DNA of 64,000 nucleotides from Utricularia gibba (GCA_002189035.1 NEEC01000002.1:6409001-6473000), one strand, 5' to 3'. Counted from the stretch's first letter, positions 10,607-23,721 are shown. Notes: a model not told the origin generated them from the letters alone. Numbers and translations: made by a program.

Positions 10607-13600
10607 TTGGAACGTTACAGCACTTTGATAATGGAGGAGGATTTTCATCAAATGCCTAAAGCTATGGAAGAAAGTGCTTCTGAGGAGGATGAGCCAATAG
10701 TCGAGCTCTTCAAGGCGCAGAACAAAAGAAAGTCTAAGAAAATTAAAGTTGTTGATGAGAGTGGTCATTGTCAGGATAAAGGTGTTAAAAATATGCTTAC
10801 CGAGGATGAAGACTTTTGTGATATGGATGACACCTTGGCAAATCTTAGGAGAAAGCTAAGAAGTTCAAAAAAGACTGGCCCATCCACTATATCTGCAAGT
10901 TTCGATGCAGAAAATAATGAAGTGATGAAATCAGAACTATCCATTGGAGGTCTGGCCAAGGTAGATATTCCTTCCAACTCATCTGACTGTAATCAGATGA
11001 CTAGGTCTGCTGGTTATGTGGATGAGTCATCTAGAGAAGCAATTTCAGGGAATTCACCCCTCATCTCCTCAGACGGCCGCATGCCCTCTTGTGCCCAGGT
11101 GCTTTCAGGTAAATTCTATCTTGTAGATATTTTTAAATTTTTTCCAAAGCCACAGGAAACCGAACAAAATTCAAAATAAAAGAAAAGAAAAAGCAAATGA
11201 GTTATTCATAAAAAAAAAAAAAAATCACTGATTGTATGCATGCCACATCTTGGTGTTATGCAAATAAATGACGTAGTGTCACCTAGAATCAAAGTAGGCC
11301 TTGGGATGTGAAAGTGGTAATCTTCTTGATGGCTCGTTCCCATTTAACTTCTCATACATGAATTACTGATTCTTTAGAATAGCAAGTTCCTGAAAAATAT
11401 CATCGTGTATTCAGAATGTGTTAACTGAACCAAAACATGTTCTGAATCTTCTTGTATTTTTCAGATGGTGTGCGTGGTACAAAATATGATCATCCATTTG
11501 AAGACGAGGACCGTGAAGAAGGCTGCCCAGATGATTCAGGGTCACCTGCTGACAATGAAACTAAAGGACGTTCACTTGGTCAGCGAGCAATGAGGGCGGT
11601 GAAAAAGCATCGTCATGGAGACATGGCTTATGATGGTGATATTGACTGGGAAGTTCTTATGCAAAGTCAAGAATTTTTTAACAGTCAAACTTCAGATAGA
11701 CAGAGAGATAAAGTACTTACATCATCTGCTGCTTCAGTTTCTGAAAATGGAAAAGCTGCGGCAGTGAAAATGGGATTAAAAGCTCGTGGAGCTGGACCCC
11801 TGGAGAAGATAAAATTTAAGGAGGTTTTGAAGCGTAAAGGTGGACTTCAAGAATATCTGGAGTGCAGGTCGGTACCTTTCTTTCTTTTGGACTACTGTCG
11901 TTTCTACCAGGGAAACGTTTAAATCTATACTTTCTAGTTTATAAACTTTCTTGTTGTAGTTCCTTTTTGGGGGTTTCAGGATCTACTTGTTATTAATGTC
12001 AAAGTTTATTTTGAAAAAAAAAAACATATTTTTTTTTTCATTGCCTGACAAAGCTTAGGTTTAGGTGTAAATCTAATGCAAATTATTACTCTAGTTTAAG
12101 CAGCTAGCATTGCAATTATCTTTTTATAGTCCGTTGCTTGCTTTTCTCTGTGTAACCCCAGCATTTAAGATTTTCAGGAACTACATTTTGAGTGTATGGA
12201 ATAAGGATGTCACTCGCATGTTGCGATTGGAAGCCTTTGGAGTGCCTCAGGCTCCTGTAATTGGTGAAGATTCTCATGCTTCTCTAATCAGAGATATCTA
12301 TACCTTTCTTGATCAGTTTGTAAGTTCATCCAATTCTATTCTTCTAGTGAACTTGTTGCACTTTTTTAGATTCCTAGTGTTGCTCCTACATAATTGAGTT
12401 CTTGAATGGGTTTTAACAGGGTTACATTAACTTTGGAATAACTACTGAAAAGACACCAACTATTGAAAACTGCATCAAGCCTGAGGATTTCCTGAGTGAG
12501 AAATCTGCAGAAGTTTCCGGCCTTTCTCCTGTCTATAAGGAGAATGGTGTTTCCTTGTGTCATACAAGAGAAAAAATATTAGAGACATACATTAGTGAAA
12601 GAAGTAGTGATGGATTGCCAGATGGAGTGTGTGAGGGCAGGCACATAGCGGATCATGTTCAAGTCAAACTTGAGTCATTGAGTTCAGTTCCCAAATGTTC
12701 ATGTGAGGGGGTACCATCTGATCAGCAGCAAGTACTTGAACCAATCCCTGCTGAAGATCTTCCTGCACTGGAGCCTGATTCACTTTCATCAACTCTGGTG
12801 TCTAATTTGGTTGAAAATCATGCCTTCAATGGTTCAGCATCTTGCCACTTACACTGTGAATCTGCTCATGAAAATGGTTTAGTACATACAAAAAACATAA
12901 TAGTAGTAGGAGCTGGTCCAGCAGGTTTAACTGCAGCACGACACCTGGAACGCCAAGGATTTTCAGTTACAGTGCTAGAGGCAAGGAGCAGAATTGGAGG
13001 TCGGGTTTATACAGATCGGACATCATTAAGTGTTCCCGTAGATCTTGGAGCTAGCATCATTACAGGCATTGAGGCAGATGTGGCTGGCGAGAGGAGGCCT
13101 GATCCATCTTCACTGTTATGTGCTCAACTTGGATTGGAGTTGACTGTCTTGAAGAGTGAATGCCCTCTATATGATACTGTTACTGGTCAAAAGGTCCCTG
13201 CAGAACTGGATGATGATTTGGAGGCAGAATATAATAGCCTACTTGATGACATGGTCATGCTAGCTGCGGAGAAAGGGGAGCATGCAGAAAAAATGTCTCT
13301 TGAAGATGGTTTGGAGTATGGTCTTAGAACACGTTGTGTATCCCAGCCCCATTATGGCAAGCCTCATGCAGAAAAGGTACAAGATGTTTCAGTCTCTTCT
13401 GAGGGGTGTTCGACTGATCAGGAAATCACGAATACACTTGGTTGTTTGCCTGTGACTATGAGCCCTCTTGAGAGGAGAGTAATGGATTGGCACTTTGCCC
13501 ACCTCGAGTACGGTTGTGCTGCTTTACTTAAAGACGTTTCTCTTCCAAATTGGAATCAAGATGATGTTTATGGGGGTTTGGTGGAGCACATTGTATGATT

Positions 13601-16600
13601 AAGGGAGGGTATAGTAAAGTTGTTGAAGCTCTTGGAGAGGGAATTCGTGTACACCTAAACCATGCTGTTGCAGAAATTTGTTATCAACCAATGGAATCTG
13701 ATAAGGACAATGGGGGACATAAAACTGTCAGAGTTTCTACATCGAATGGCAAGGAATTCTTTGGAGATGCTGTCCTGGTGACCGTTCCACTTGGATGCTT
13801 GAAGGCAGATGCCATCAAATTCTCTCCATCATTGCCTCTGTGGAAATGTCAGTCTATCAAAAGGCTTGGTTTTGGAGTCCTAAACAAAGTAGTCATAGAA
13901 TTCCCTGAAGTGTTTTGGGATGACACAATTGACTATTTTGGTGCTACTGCTGATGATACTGAGCAGCGAGGCTGGTGTTTTATGTTTTGGAATCTCAAAA
14001 AAACAGTTGGGGCTCCTGTTCTTATTGCATTAGTTGTTGGAAAAGCTGCAATAAATGGACAAGATGTCAGCTCCTCTGACCACGTAAATCATGCATTGCT
14101 GGTACTCAGGAAATTGTTTGGGGAAGACAAGGTTCCTGATCCTGTTGCATCTGTTGTGACTGACTGGGGAAGGGATCCTAATAGCTTTGGTGCTTACTCC
14201 TATGTTGCTGTGGGATCATCTGGTGAAGACTACGATATATTGGCAAGACCAGTAGAAAATTGTGTATTTTTTGCTGGCGAAGCCACATGCAAAGAGCATC
14301 CTGACACTGTTGGTGGTGCAATTATGAGCGGGCTTCGGGAAGCTGTGCGTATTATCAGTATACTAAGTAGTGGTACTGATTGCATTGCAGAAGCAGAGGC
14401 TATGGAAACTGCACGAAGAAAGTTAGATATCCAAAGGAGTGAAGTCAGGGATATTATCAACCAGCTAGATGCTGCTGAGTTCTCTAGTGACTTGTACAAC
14501 CAGTCTTTAGATGGATCGAAGGTCTCCACATGGGAATCAATGTTGAAGGATATGTTTTTTAATGCACAAACATTGGCTGGGAGGTTGTGTCTCGCGAAAG
14601 AGCTGGTTAACCTTCCTGTGGAGTTTTTGAGGACTTTCATGAGCACTAAAGATGGGCTCAGCGTTCTTAACTCCTGGATTTTGGTAACTTCGCATACTTT
14701 CCTCTTCAATTTGTAGTTCGTCTGTAGGGTATGCTGACAAGGATAACAAGGCAATTTTCATGAGCTTTGTGTCTGCTGACAGGATTCCATGGGAAAGGAT
14801 GGAACCCAGCTATTGCGCCGTTGCGTCCGTCTGCTTTTGCTTGTTTCAAATGATCTTCTTGCAGTTCGTCTATCAGGTATCATTACTCGCGTTTCTGTAC
14901 TACTTTCTAATTGGTTTCTCTTATGCTTTTGCAATTGATTATGATGATCAAAATTTCTGCACTAATTTTCTGTAATACCTTTAATGAATTTGAGTATCGC
15001 CTTTTTTGTGTTAGCATTTGGCCAAGATGTTTTATCTGCATTTTAGGAGCTAAATATGTTGTGTGGAATAAATGTTTTTTTTTTTTTTCCATTGCAATAT
15101 AGGTGTAGGAAAAACCATCAAGGAGAAAGTGTGTATGCATACTAGCCGTGACATACGCTCTATTGCGAGCCAGCTAGTTAGTGTGTGGGTGGACCTTTTC
15201 CGCAAGGAAAAGGCTAAAAGGTTGACTTCAAAGGTTGGGTCCCTTGCTGCTGCTAGGAAACCACCTACCGGCACACCCCATGCAGAGGCCAGAGGGAACA
15301 CCAGCGTTTCAGAATCTGGAAAGCCAAATTCCATTGTGGAAGAAAGTCTTCCTATGTCTGAAGAAGAAAAGGCTGCACTGGAAGCTGCAGAAGCAGCCCA
15401 TGCTGCAGCCATTGCTGCTGCCAAGGTTTGCTCTTTGATTCTTCTTCTAACATCTTCAGCATCATCACCCTCCACCTTCATGTTATGTTTTTTTTTTTTT
15501 TATTTCATAAATATCATGGATTGGCTTTGTTTGATAGATCAGAGAGTAATATTCTCACACATTTGCTCGTTCCATGGATGCCTTTGCGCATTTTCTTTTA
15601 ATTTGTCATTGAAAGTTTTAATGGCATAACACTTTGGCTCAGAAATTACTTGGAATGCTGATGTACTTGACTGTACTTCATATCTTGGTGGTGAAGTGGT
15701 TTTAAATTCTCTGTAAATTTTTGGTCTTGAACATGATCAATGTATTGGACTCAATCATGGAGTTAGTAAAGTTTCTTTTTCTCCAGTAATTATGCACTTG
15801 TGCTTTTTATTACTCTTGGAAAGTGGCCTTTTAATGTCTTCTCAACACCCTGTTGTGCTCCAAAACTGCAGGCATATGGTTTGATGCAGAAAAGATCAGT
15901 AAAGGCTCCAAAGATTCTCTCGTTCCAAAAATTTGCGATGCAGGAACAGTACCCTCATGTGGATGTACCCGGTAGTCGAAAGAACTGGCATGGTGCTCAA
16001 GAAAAGCAAGATTATGTATCTGAAATTGACTCATGGAACCGCAGAGTGAGAGATTGGGCAATTGATTTCTCAGCGACTCCTGTTGACCCAGAGAGCTCAA
16101 AAACATTGGACAGCGATCATTCTCAACGAAATGGTGTGAATGATGTTGCGGTTCAGTTGCAAATCAGAGAATACTCTGCCGAAAGTATGGCATTGGATAG
16201 CAGCATATTGACGAAGGCTTGGGTTGATAGTTCTGGCGGGATGAAAGATTACAATGCTATCGAAAGATGGCAGTGTCAGGCAGCAGCTGCTAGTTCTGGA
16301 TTCTCGCACGAGACACTGCATGGGAAACATGAGGATGATTCAAGCATGAGTTCAAAATCACATAAACAGAAAGAAGACCCTTCAACAATTGAAAGCTCTG
16401 GTTCACATGCTACAAGGAAAAAATCAAAAGGCAATCATAGCAGCGGCGCTGAAAATATAAAGCACGCAGTTGTGGATTATGTGGCTTCATTGCTCATGCC
16501 ACTTTATAAAGCAAGGAAGATCGATAGGGAAGGTTACAAATCAATAATGAAGAAAGCTGCTACCAAGGTTTTTGCCTTATATCGTCTTCTAGTTTCTTTA

Positions 16601-16947
16601 TGCTTCCTGTCTTCATAATTTTTTATTTGCTTCTGGTTCATGCTTATTTTCAGGTGGCCGAACAGGCTACCGATTCTGAAAAGGCAATGGCTGTTTCTGA
16701 TTTTCTTGATTCCAGGCGTAAAAATAAGGTTAGCATAAACTTTAAATACCTCATGCAATCATGTATATTTCAGCTAATACCTGCAGCAACTCATGCAATC
16801 CTTGGTCACTTTGATTACCTGTGTTTCTTTACTAACAATTGGAAGTTTTTTTACTGCTTTTGTCACCAGATCCGAGCATTTGTAGACATACTGATAGAAA
16901 GACATATGGCTTCAGTGTGGGGTTCCAAACCTTCAGATAAAACTTAA
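10607..16947 (+). CDS. LDL3: LSD1-type histone demethylase homologue LDL3 (one-base frameshift)
   Basis: Nine exons: 10607-11108, 11465-11867, 12178-12319, 12420-14683, 14783-14876, 15103-15425, 15872-16567, 16654-16728 and 16870-16947. All have GT-AG borders and continuous phase except one internal shift. The protein (about 1525 residues; Arabidopsis 1628) has an acidic N-terminus, a SWIRM-like segment around residues 260-350, and a flavin amine-oxidase domain. That domain starts with the dinucleotide fold [20 protein letters not shown] at about residue 509 and ends with [19 protein letters not shown] long Ala/Glu-rich helical tail follows. LDL3 homologues are nuclear FAD enzymes that remove H3K4 methylation. 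As given, exon 4 hits TGA at 13596-13598 because GGT-TT-GGTGG lacks one T at 13577-13579. With four T the [16 protein letters not shown] motif is continuous. The start could be 10607 or 10631. Confidence 0.93.
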
Positions 16948-18362
16948 TGATCCACCGTAACTCCAATACTCTGGAACCATAGCAGCTGCTAGTTGTTCAT
17001 GCCTCGCACAAAGCGTGAAAGCGGCCATATTGTTTGGTCATACCATCAGGATCACTCTGCCATGGGGTTCTCGAATTTCCAATCGGATTATTGAAAAATT
17101 TTGTTCTCCGGTTCCCAGGAATGGTGTTGCTTGTGAGAATTTGTTCTTCCTATTGGGTCTGTTAGGTAGAGTTAAGTTCAAGATCCCCAAAGCTTTCCAG
17201 ATGAGTGCTCATAGAACAGCAAGAATGACTCGATTTCCAACTTGGACCATTGTACAGATTGGATTTTCCTGTTTTTGAAACCAGCTATACATAATCATTC
17301 TTGAGCAGCAATTCTTTGAGAGTGATTCTCTTTTCCCCTGTTCCAGATAAGGAACTAAGATGTTCCTCCATGTTACATGTCCCTGAGTTCAGAGGCATTT
17401 CATTTCATCTTATTTGTTCCATTGGCTTCCAATTACAGTGAACTCCATGATTGAGGTTTGTCCAAGGAGGGCTTCAAGTTCTTTACCCAAGGTAACATGA
17501 TTCCTCTGCTTCTCCCTAAACAGGAGACATGGCAGTTACCATTTTCTCCTGATATCAGAATCAGAATCAGGCACTTAAAGAAGATGATCGATGCCCTCTG
17601 TTCACACCATCCGCCCCAGCTCTCTCATGGTATGTTTCCGGTGCTGGTATTCTCATTAGAAATGTGCGGTGGTTGCCAGACTCAAGCTTCTGTGTTATTT
17701 CTGGCAGGCTAGCACACCAACTTGCTTGGCTCTCCCGTCTTCACTACAGTACCAGGAAACCACTTGGAATCCATATGGTTCCAGTTTCTCCGGCCGCCTC
17801 CCTCGCCGGAACGCCACGCCGATCTACCAGACTAAGAACCCTAGTCATCCTTTTGATCTGACCTCCTCTTGTTGAAAAAATGGAACTTGCAACCTTCCTT
17901 TGTTTATCAGCAAAGGAATGCAGGTAGCTCAACACATTTGCACGGACTGTTTCATTTTCTTTGATTTTAGATTTTAGCATGATATTTTAATTTGTTTGAT
18001 ATTGAATATGTATGATATTAATTTATATAAAAATAAATTATTTGAAAAAAAAATAGATGAATATATCTTATAAATATTTAAATGTATTGCAGGATAGTTC
18101 GTAGGTTTATAAATATCTCTTTCCATTTCCTTAAATTATATAATTATTTTTTTATTTTAGCATTCGGTTTAGTATCAATACTACACATTTTTTGAAAAAT
18201 TCTATTCGGTCAAAATTCGGTATTTCTTCATTTTTCGATAATGGATAGTTGGATTATAAAATGGCTTTATCGTTGAGAATGAAGGCCCACCGGAGGAAGA
18301 ATTGGCGTTCAAGGAAGGAAAGTTGATGCACGGTGCTGTCTGATCTCAAATTCTATGTATAA
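16948..18362. other. LDL3 3' region and spacer
   Basis: The start should be the LDL3 3' UTR. A GC-richer patch at 17450-17875 has short open frames, but I could not join them into a phase-consistent gene nor recognise the protein. From 17930 to 18250 the DNA is AT-rich. The promoter of the glycine-rich protein gene must lie just before 18363. Confidence 0.4.
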
Positions 18363-18857
18363 ATGGAGGAGATGACCGGAAAACGTCATGCAATGGCGAC
18401 CCTGCAGACCAGACAAGCACTGAGGGTCCTCATTTTCGCGTTGCTGATCGTCCTTTCGATCTCCCGAGGAGAAAAGGCTGCAACTTTCCAACCGCAGGGC
18501 GCCCATAACGGAGCTACTGATCGTGAAGCTGTCGATGAACGAACAGTGACTGGTGGTGGGATCGGAGGATTTTCATGGGGATGGGGTGGGGGCGGCGGTG
18601 GCGGGGGTGGAGGAAGGAATGGAGGTTGGGGATGGGGGTGGGGAGGCGGCGGCGGCGGCGGGTACTCGAGGTGGGGCTGCGGCGGAAAATGGCGCCGTTT
18701 CGCCGGAAAAAGAGATCACAGACTAGGTGAATATGGTCAGTGCATGGTGCCTGGAAGATGCATGGGGATGAGACTGGACTGCCCTCTTCACTGCGGCGGC
18801 CCCTGCCTTTACGACTGCAGACACATGTGCAGAGCTCTCTGTAAAAACCATGAATAA
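18363..18857 (+). CDS. Secreted glycine-rich protein with Cys-rich C-terminus
   Basis: A single exon of 164 codons. The start may be 18363 or the in-frame ATG at 18393, which gives a cleaner signal peptide (hydrophobic core VLIFALLIVLSI ending near SRG). After a short polar spacer comes a Gly/Trp-rich block (GWGGGGGGGGGG type, about residues 66-105). The last 45 residues hold eight Cys, with motifs GRCMGMRLDCP, HCGGPC and YDCRHMC. This resembles plant glycine-rich cell-wall proteins that carry a conserved Cys-rich tail. The likely location is the apoplast or wall; the molecular role is unknown. The poly-Gly block is coded by varied GGN codons, so it is not a simple DNA repeat. Confidence 0.78.
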   Translation: MEEMTGKRHAMATLQTRQALRVLIFALLIVLSISRGEKAATFQPQGAHNGATDREAVDERTVTGGGIGGFSWGWGGGGGGGGGGRNGGWGWGWGGGGGGGYSRWGCGGKWRRFAGKRDHRLGEYGQCMVPGRCMGMRLDCPLHCGGPCLYDCRHMCRALCKNHE

Positions 18858-19548
18858 TTTTCTTCCACGAAGTTCAAATAATTTACAGTAAAATGTTTGT
18901 CTCGTCTCAGTACAGCATTAGGATCATGAAATAATTGAAGAACAATCACTTATTTTTGTTCCTTTTCTTACATTTATGTCTGTTTGGTGTGATCTAAGAC
19001 ACAGCAGCTGCTACGCCCTTGTGGTCTTGTCTCCTTTCAAATTATTTACATGGCCGGTGGTAGTTGCAGCCAGATAGGACCCAGGCTCCACACGCCACCA
19101 ACTAGGCCATGATTTTACTTTTTTACAGCAGCACTGAGAAGCAGTAACTGAAGATTATTAAGCTGATGAGAAGGAATCCTTTTTTTTTTCAAAAGAAATA
19201 GCTGTGGATGAAAGATTCCATTCGTGCAAATCTTCCAAGGAGAAGATGGAAAATGGATGAAAATGACAGAGTAACGCTTACCCAGAAGTGCATCACCTTC
19301 CAAATTTCCTGCGTGTACAAAAGCAAAAGCGAAAGCGAAAGCACTGTGCTGATGCACATTCAGCAACAACAGTTAAATGATTGATGGTGGTGAGATCTGC
19401 CGTTCTTTACGCAAGGAAAATACAGGAAGTACAAGCAAAGCTTCACCAGCCAACAGCACAACACATTCATCTCCAAGTTGAGAACCAGCCAGATACTGAA
19501 ATGCTACGCTCCCAGTTATTGAGCTTGAAGTTGAAAGTGGAGGTGGGA
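18858..19548. other. 3' regions of the glycine-rich and B-box genes
   Basis: Converging 3' UTRs of the glycine-rich protein gene (+) and the B-box gene (-). I see no further gene. A short purine-rich repeat of the AAAGCG type lies at about 19320-19343. Confidence 0.45.
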
Positions 19549-20591
19549 CTAGAACTTCGAAAACCTGGGCCTTTTGGATGCTGACCTTTCACCATTTGGG
19601 ACTGTGAACATGTTGGCAGGTACTTGGAAGCATTCAGGGAAATCTGGCACAAGTGAGCAGGAATCATCGATGAGTCTTTTGTTGAGTTTCCTTGAGAAAT
19701 GCTCCTTGGTTTCAGTTGTTGATTCCAATTGTAGCTGTATGGAGTGATTGGGCTGATTCTGTGTATGATACAGAGTAGATTGAGGGACCCAAAATCCCAG
19801 CTCATCTGAGGGGAATGAGCACAATTTTGTTTGCAATTCAGCACCCATCATCGGAGGCACCTGCTCATCGTTCACTTCCTGAGGATCAGCGGGCCATCAA
19901 AGAAAAGATCTTAATGAAAAAGGGGGATTTTTTTTTTTCATGATGATCAAAAGACAAACCTCAGAGAGATTGTAAGAAGCGGAGAAAGAAGAATAGAGGA
20001 GATAGTCCTCAACTTGCCAGTCAGGAAGCGTTTGTATCAGATGACCTGATATACCACTTCCATTCATCAGATTGGCTGTGGATTTAACATCTACAGAAAC
20101 TTTTGAGCTAACAGAGTTGACACTCGTGGGAGCAGAGTCAGTTTCCAGCGAAGAAATGTGACAAGAGGGAGCCGCAGACACTTTGAGACCAATCAGCAAG
20201 AACCTTGTGTGCATCTGAGTGTGCTTATTCGTTCTATGGATCGAAACATCACAATCTCTGCATAGAATCGCCCTGTCTTGTTGACAGAACAAGAAAGCCC
20301 GTCTCTCCTACACATCAAAACAAACAATCAGAGATCACTGCATAAAAGTAACCGATTCACAAAGAGCTCAAGACAGAATGTTGGAAAAAGGGAAAGTTCT
20401 CAGGCCTTGCAGATATCGCAGAGAATGGATTCTTTCGAAGATGGGTGCTCAACAGAGAACCGCTGGTGCTTCCCCGCAAGCTTATTAGCATGGTGGACGC
20501 GGCGATCGCAGTCAACGCAAAGAACAGCTTCATCCGCCGCGCAGAAAACTGAAGCTTCACTTTTTTCACACACGTCGCACAGAATCCTCAT
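19549..20591 (-). CDS. Double B-box zinc-finger transcription regulator, BBX20/BBX21-like
   Basis: Three minus-strand exons: 20591-20406, 20307-19960 and 19878-19549, giving 287 residues. The first B-box starts at residue 2 (CDVCEKSEASVFCAADEAVL, then CVDCDRRVHHANKLAGKHQR). The second spans the first intron (CDICK then ERRAFLFCQQDRAILCRDCD). The middle has LPDWQVEDYLL, as in BBX20-BBX22, and the end has FWVPQ and FTVP motifs followed by a basic SKRPR tail. Known relatives (BBX21/STH2) work with HY5 as positive regulators of seedling light responses and are COP1 targets. That role is inferred from the family. The first intron appears to use a GC donor (AAG/gcctga), because the adjacent codons fit the family exactly with phase 0. 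The leader carries a GAA-type repeat. Confidence 0.9.
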
Positions 20592-20720
20592 TATGTACTC
20601 TTACCCGCCTCAGTCTCCAGTTCTTGCACAAGATTTTGATGGTGAAGTTAAAGAATCTGCGAGCAAGGAAGCGACAGGTACAGGGAAAGGTGTAGTTGCT
20701 GAATGTAAGAGTGATGGGCG

Positions 20721-20741
20721 GAAGAAGAAGAAGAAGAAGAA
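20721..20741. repeat. (GAA)n microsatellite in BBX leader
   Basis: Seven GAA units on the plus strand, so TTC on the BBX sense strand, about 130 bases before its start codon. Pyrimidine-rich trinucleotide repeats are common in plant 5' leaders. Confidence 0.8.
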
Positions 20742-22718
20742 ACCTGAAAGAAAGGGAGGGGATGAATTAATTATCATTAAATGCATTTTCAAAATTAATT
20801 AATGTTTATCTGAAATTAAAACGTCTTTTTCATTACTAATCATTTAAAATAAAAATACGATAATGAAAATGAAATTAATAATTTAATTTATTTATTAGAT
20901 AAAAAGACAGCTTTTATATAATTCGGATTAATAAGATATTTAAAAAAGGAATATAAATAAACTGTTTTCATAATTAAAAAAACAATCCCGGTATCAATTT
21001 TATAATAATTTATTACGCGTCTTCGAATAATATGAGTACATTAATAATAATAATAAAATGAATAATTTAAAATTGCAATGATTTTCTGGACTTCCAGAAA
21101 ACTCTAGAGGCATGGAGAGAGAAACACATGGGCCCACAACATGCATTTCGTGTTGTCGGGCATATCTCACTAAAATTTAGGAGTGGCACTTTTTTCCAGA
21201 TAATGCATATATTCATGTATGATTATTGGACCAAAACAATATCATATCATATAATTACAATGATATAATCATCAATATAGTAAATTGTGATTTATTAGTA
21301 ATTTATTGAATATAACCTTTTCGAATATAATTTTTATTCTTTATGTATTTTAATTTTATACGTGTACTCATTTGATTTATTAGATATTAATATGATATTT
21401 ATATTGTGGTAGGAATTGGATAATAAGATGGTTTTTATTTTGATCTGAGTTTTGACTTAAGATCATTGAGTTTATATAACAAAAAATAGATTTTTTTATG
21501 ATTCGAGTAATTCTTACAATTATAAAAAAAAGTTTTAATCAAACAAAAAAATGTCAATTCAATTTGAGGGCTGATATTCATGCAAAACAATACAATATTA
21601 GAAAATTAAAATAGAATGATCAGGTGTATAGAGATTATAATAATTGATAATTAAGTAAATCTATTTTTTTAAAATATAATTTACATTTATTATGTAATTA
21701 AATTTCAATTCGCTCCACAACCCATCAGATCTCATTTAAATAATGATAGAGTTGCTAGAATACAACCAGTCCACACTGAGGATCTTCATGCCTAGCAGCC
21801 TCATTGTTCACCAAAACCCCAAAGAGGAGTTCCTTCTTCTAAGGATATGGTGACTTGTGATCTTGTGATTACCAATGACTGACTTTGTACTGCACTCAGA
21901 AAGATGATTCTGATGTAGCATTCTTTTGGTGAAATTATTATTTACATGGGTTTTTTTAAAAAATATCCAATGTCAAAATACTATGTGAAAAAAAAAAGTC
22001 TTGGTGTGTAAGAGAGAAATGTACAATAGGTATTTTTTAAAAACACCCTTATTTCCACCATCTATATATGTATAATTTTGAAAAATAACCACTATTAAAT
22101 GACTATGTTAAAAATTACGGATCTTGTATGTAATTTTTTGAGTTTAGTATGTGATGGATAAATACAGATTGTGTACTTTTATAAACTACCCATGGGGCAA
22201 ACCTCCATGCTTCATACCCTAAAAGTAGCAAACCCTTTCTGTCTCGACTTATGGGGAGGAATTTCTTGAAGTTCTCACAACCCTTTGCTCATACCCCAAT
22301 TCGTTCAGCTTTCTCCCATTCCTTGCTTGGAGCTAAGTCCAACCTTATTGTCTGAAGCTGAGAGGTTATTTACTGAATGAAAACCCTTCTAAGGTTTCTA
22401 CTGACATCTTTGAGCTTTTTCAAATGCTCTTGCATTTTCTGCAAAGACAGTTAAAAGAAAGTGAAGCATGACCCTCTTCTTGAAACCCTAAACCAGATCA
22501 GAAAAAACCATGGTTTACCATATTTATGAGTAGTATATATAGGGTAGATATTGTATATAGTAATTAGTGTATGATTTTTTATACTTAAAGTCAAGAACAT
22601 CATGTATATAAATATTAAATTATGACCAATAAGAAATACTGTTTTTTATCAATTTCTTTTATTGAATTCTTGAGATATCCACTATCCATAAGTGAATCTC
22701 TACTCATAGTTTTGTGTC

Positions 22719-22729
22719 ATCCCACATCG
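22719..22729 (+). promoter_or_regulatory. Plant snRNA upstream sequence element (USE) match
   Basis: ATCCCACATCG matches the plant snRNA promoter element RTCCCACATCG exactly. A TTATAC motif follows about 37 bases downstream, near the spacing seen in Pol II-type snRNA promoters. The expected transcript region (from about 22795) does not resemble U1, U2, U4, U5 or U6, so this may be a promoter relic or part of a repeat. Confidence 0.4.
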
Positions 22730-23694
22730 GAAGTTGAAATGAGTGAATTGACCATTCCATTGTCTTCTTATACAAAAGAAGACCACTTTAGGAATCCAGG
22801 GATCTTTCCTATATTTAGAGAGATTTATTGTACAAATAGGTCAGGCCCAATAGTTGGTAATTCATTATCTTTTACATGGGCTAAATTGGGCTGCTACACA
22901 TAATGGGCTCTTCAACCTTACCCATGCATGAAATTTTTATAGTAAAAATAATTGCAGAATTAGATTATAAAATTATTATTTTCATCACAAACTTAATATC
23001 ATTGTCAATTAATAGTAAATCTACCAAAACAATTGAACATTTATCATCAAAATTCTTAAAAAAAAAATATAATTCATAAATTATCAATAAATATAGACAC
23101 AATAAGTTGAAATTTTGTAGTTACATTAAAAAAAAATTATGACGAGTCATTTATAAAACTAATCATCCTTGTATTCTCTCTCACATATTTAAATAGAAAT
23201 TTTTTAAATAAGGGTGTTCAATTTTTTCAAACACTCAGGATTTCAACAGCACGCTGCTGCTGAACCAGAGTTTTTCAGCCATCAAGTGTTGGATTTCTGA
23301 AAGGCCCATTTTAGGGTTAGTGTTTCACGTTTCCTATTCGAACCCATTATGGAGACTACGGTCTTCATCGAATGCGCTACGGTGATAGCTTCTTGCACTG
23401 GTTTGCATCCTGTTGGTTATGCTTCAATGTTTTCGATGAATAGATGGTTACTTGAAGCGATAGGTCATCAATTCTCAATGTTCATGTCTAGGGGTAGCCG
23501 TCACTCTGAAGCCATGGATCAAGGTCAACTTAACATCTAGGATTAGATTAACATTTTAGTAAGCTAGGTGTAGTGTAGAGTTTATGATGGGTTTCTTTTG
23601 AATGGGGCGAAGGGCCTCCTCTGTTTTGCATTGACCACAGCATCAGATTGATCGAAAGCTCTGTTTTTTTGTAGCAGAAGGTGGAAGGGAATGG

Positions 23695-23721
23695 AGATGG
23701 GGATGGGGATGGGGATGGGGG
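23695..23721 (+). repeat. GATGGG hexamer repeat, G-rich
   Basis: About four GATGGG units end in a run of G. The strand has four or more G-runs with short loops, so a G-quadruplex is possible. It lies about 1 kb before the BELL start codon. Confidence 0.7.

Noticed and set aside
17450-17875. Possible two-exon gene with GSSFSGRLPRRNATP-type translation
   Set aside because: The frame that looks protein-like after the AG at 17707 does not fit the phase of any upstream exon, no start codon can be assigned, and the family is not recognised.
20278-20802. 174-codon plus-strand ORF over the BBX gene
   Set aside because: It is the antisense shadow of conserved B-box exons and ends in a lysine run from the GAA repeat.
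23349-23540. 63-codon ORF before the BELL gene
   Set aside because: Low-information sequence, no known motif and no splice link to the BELL coding exons.
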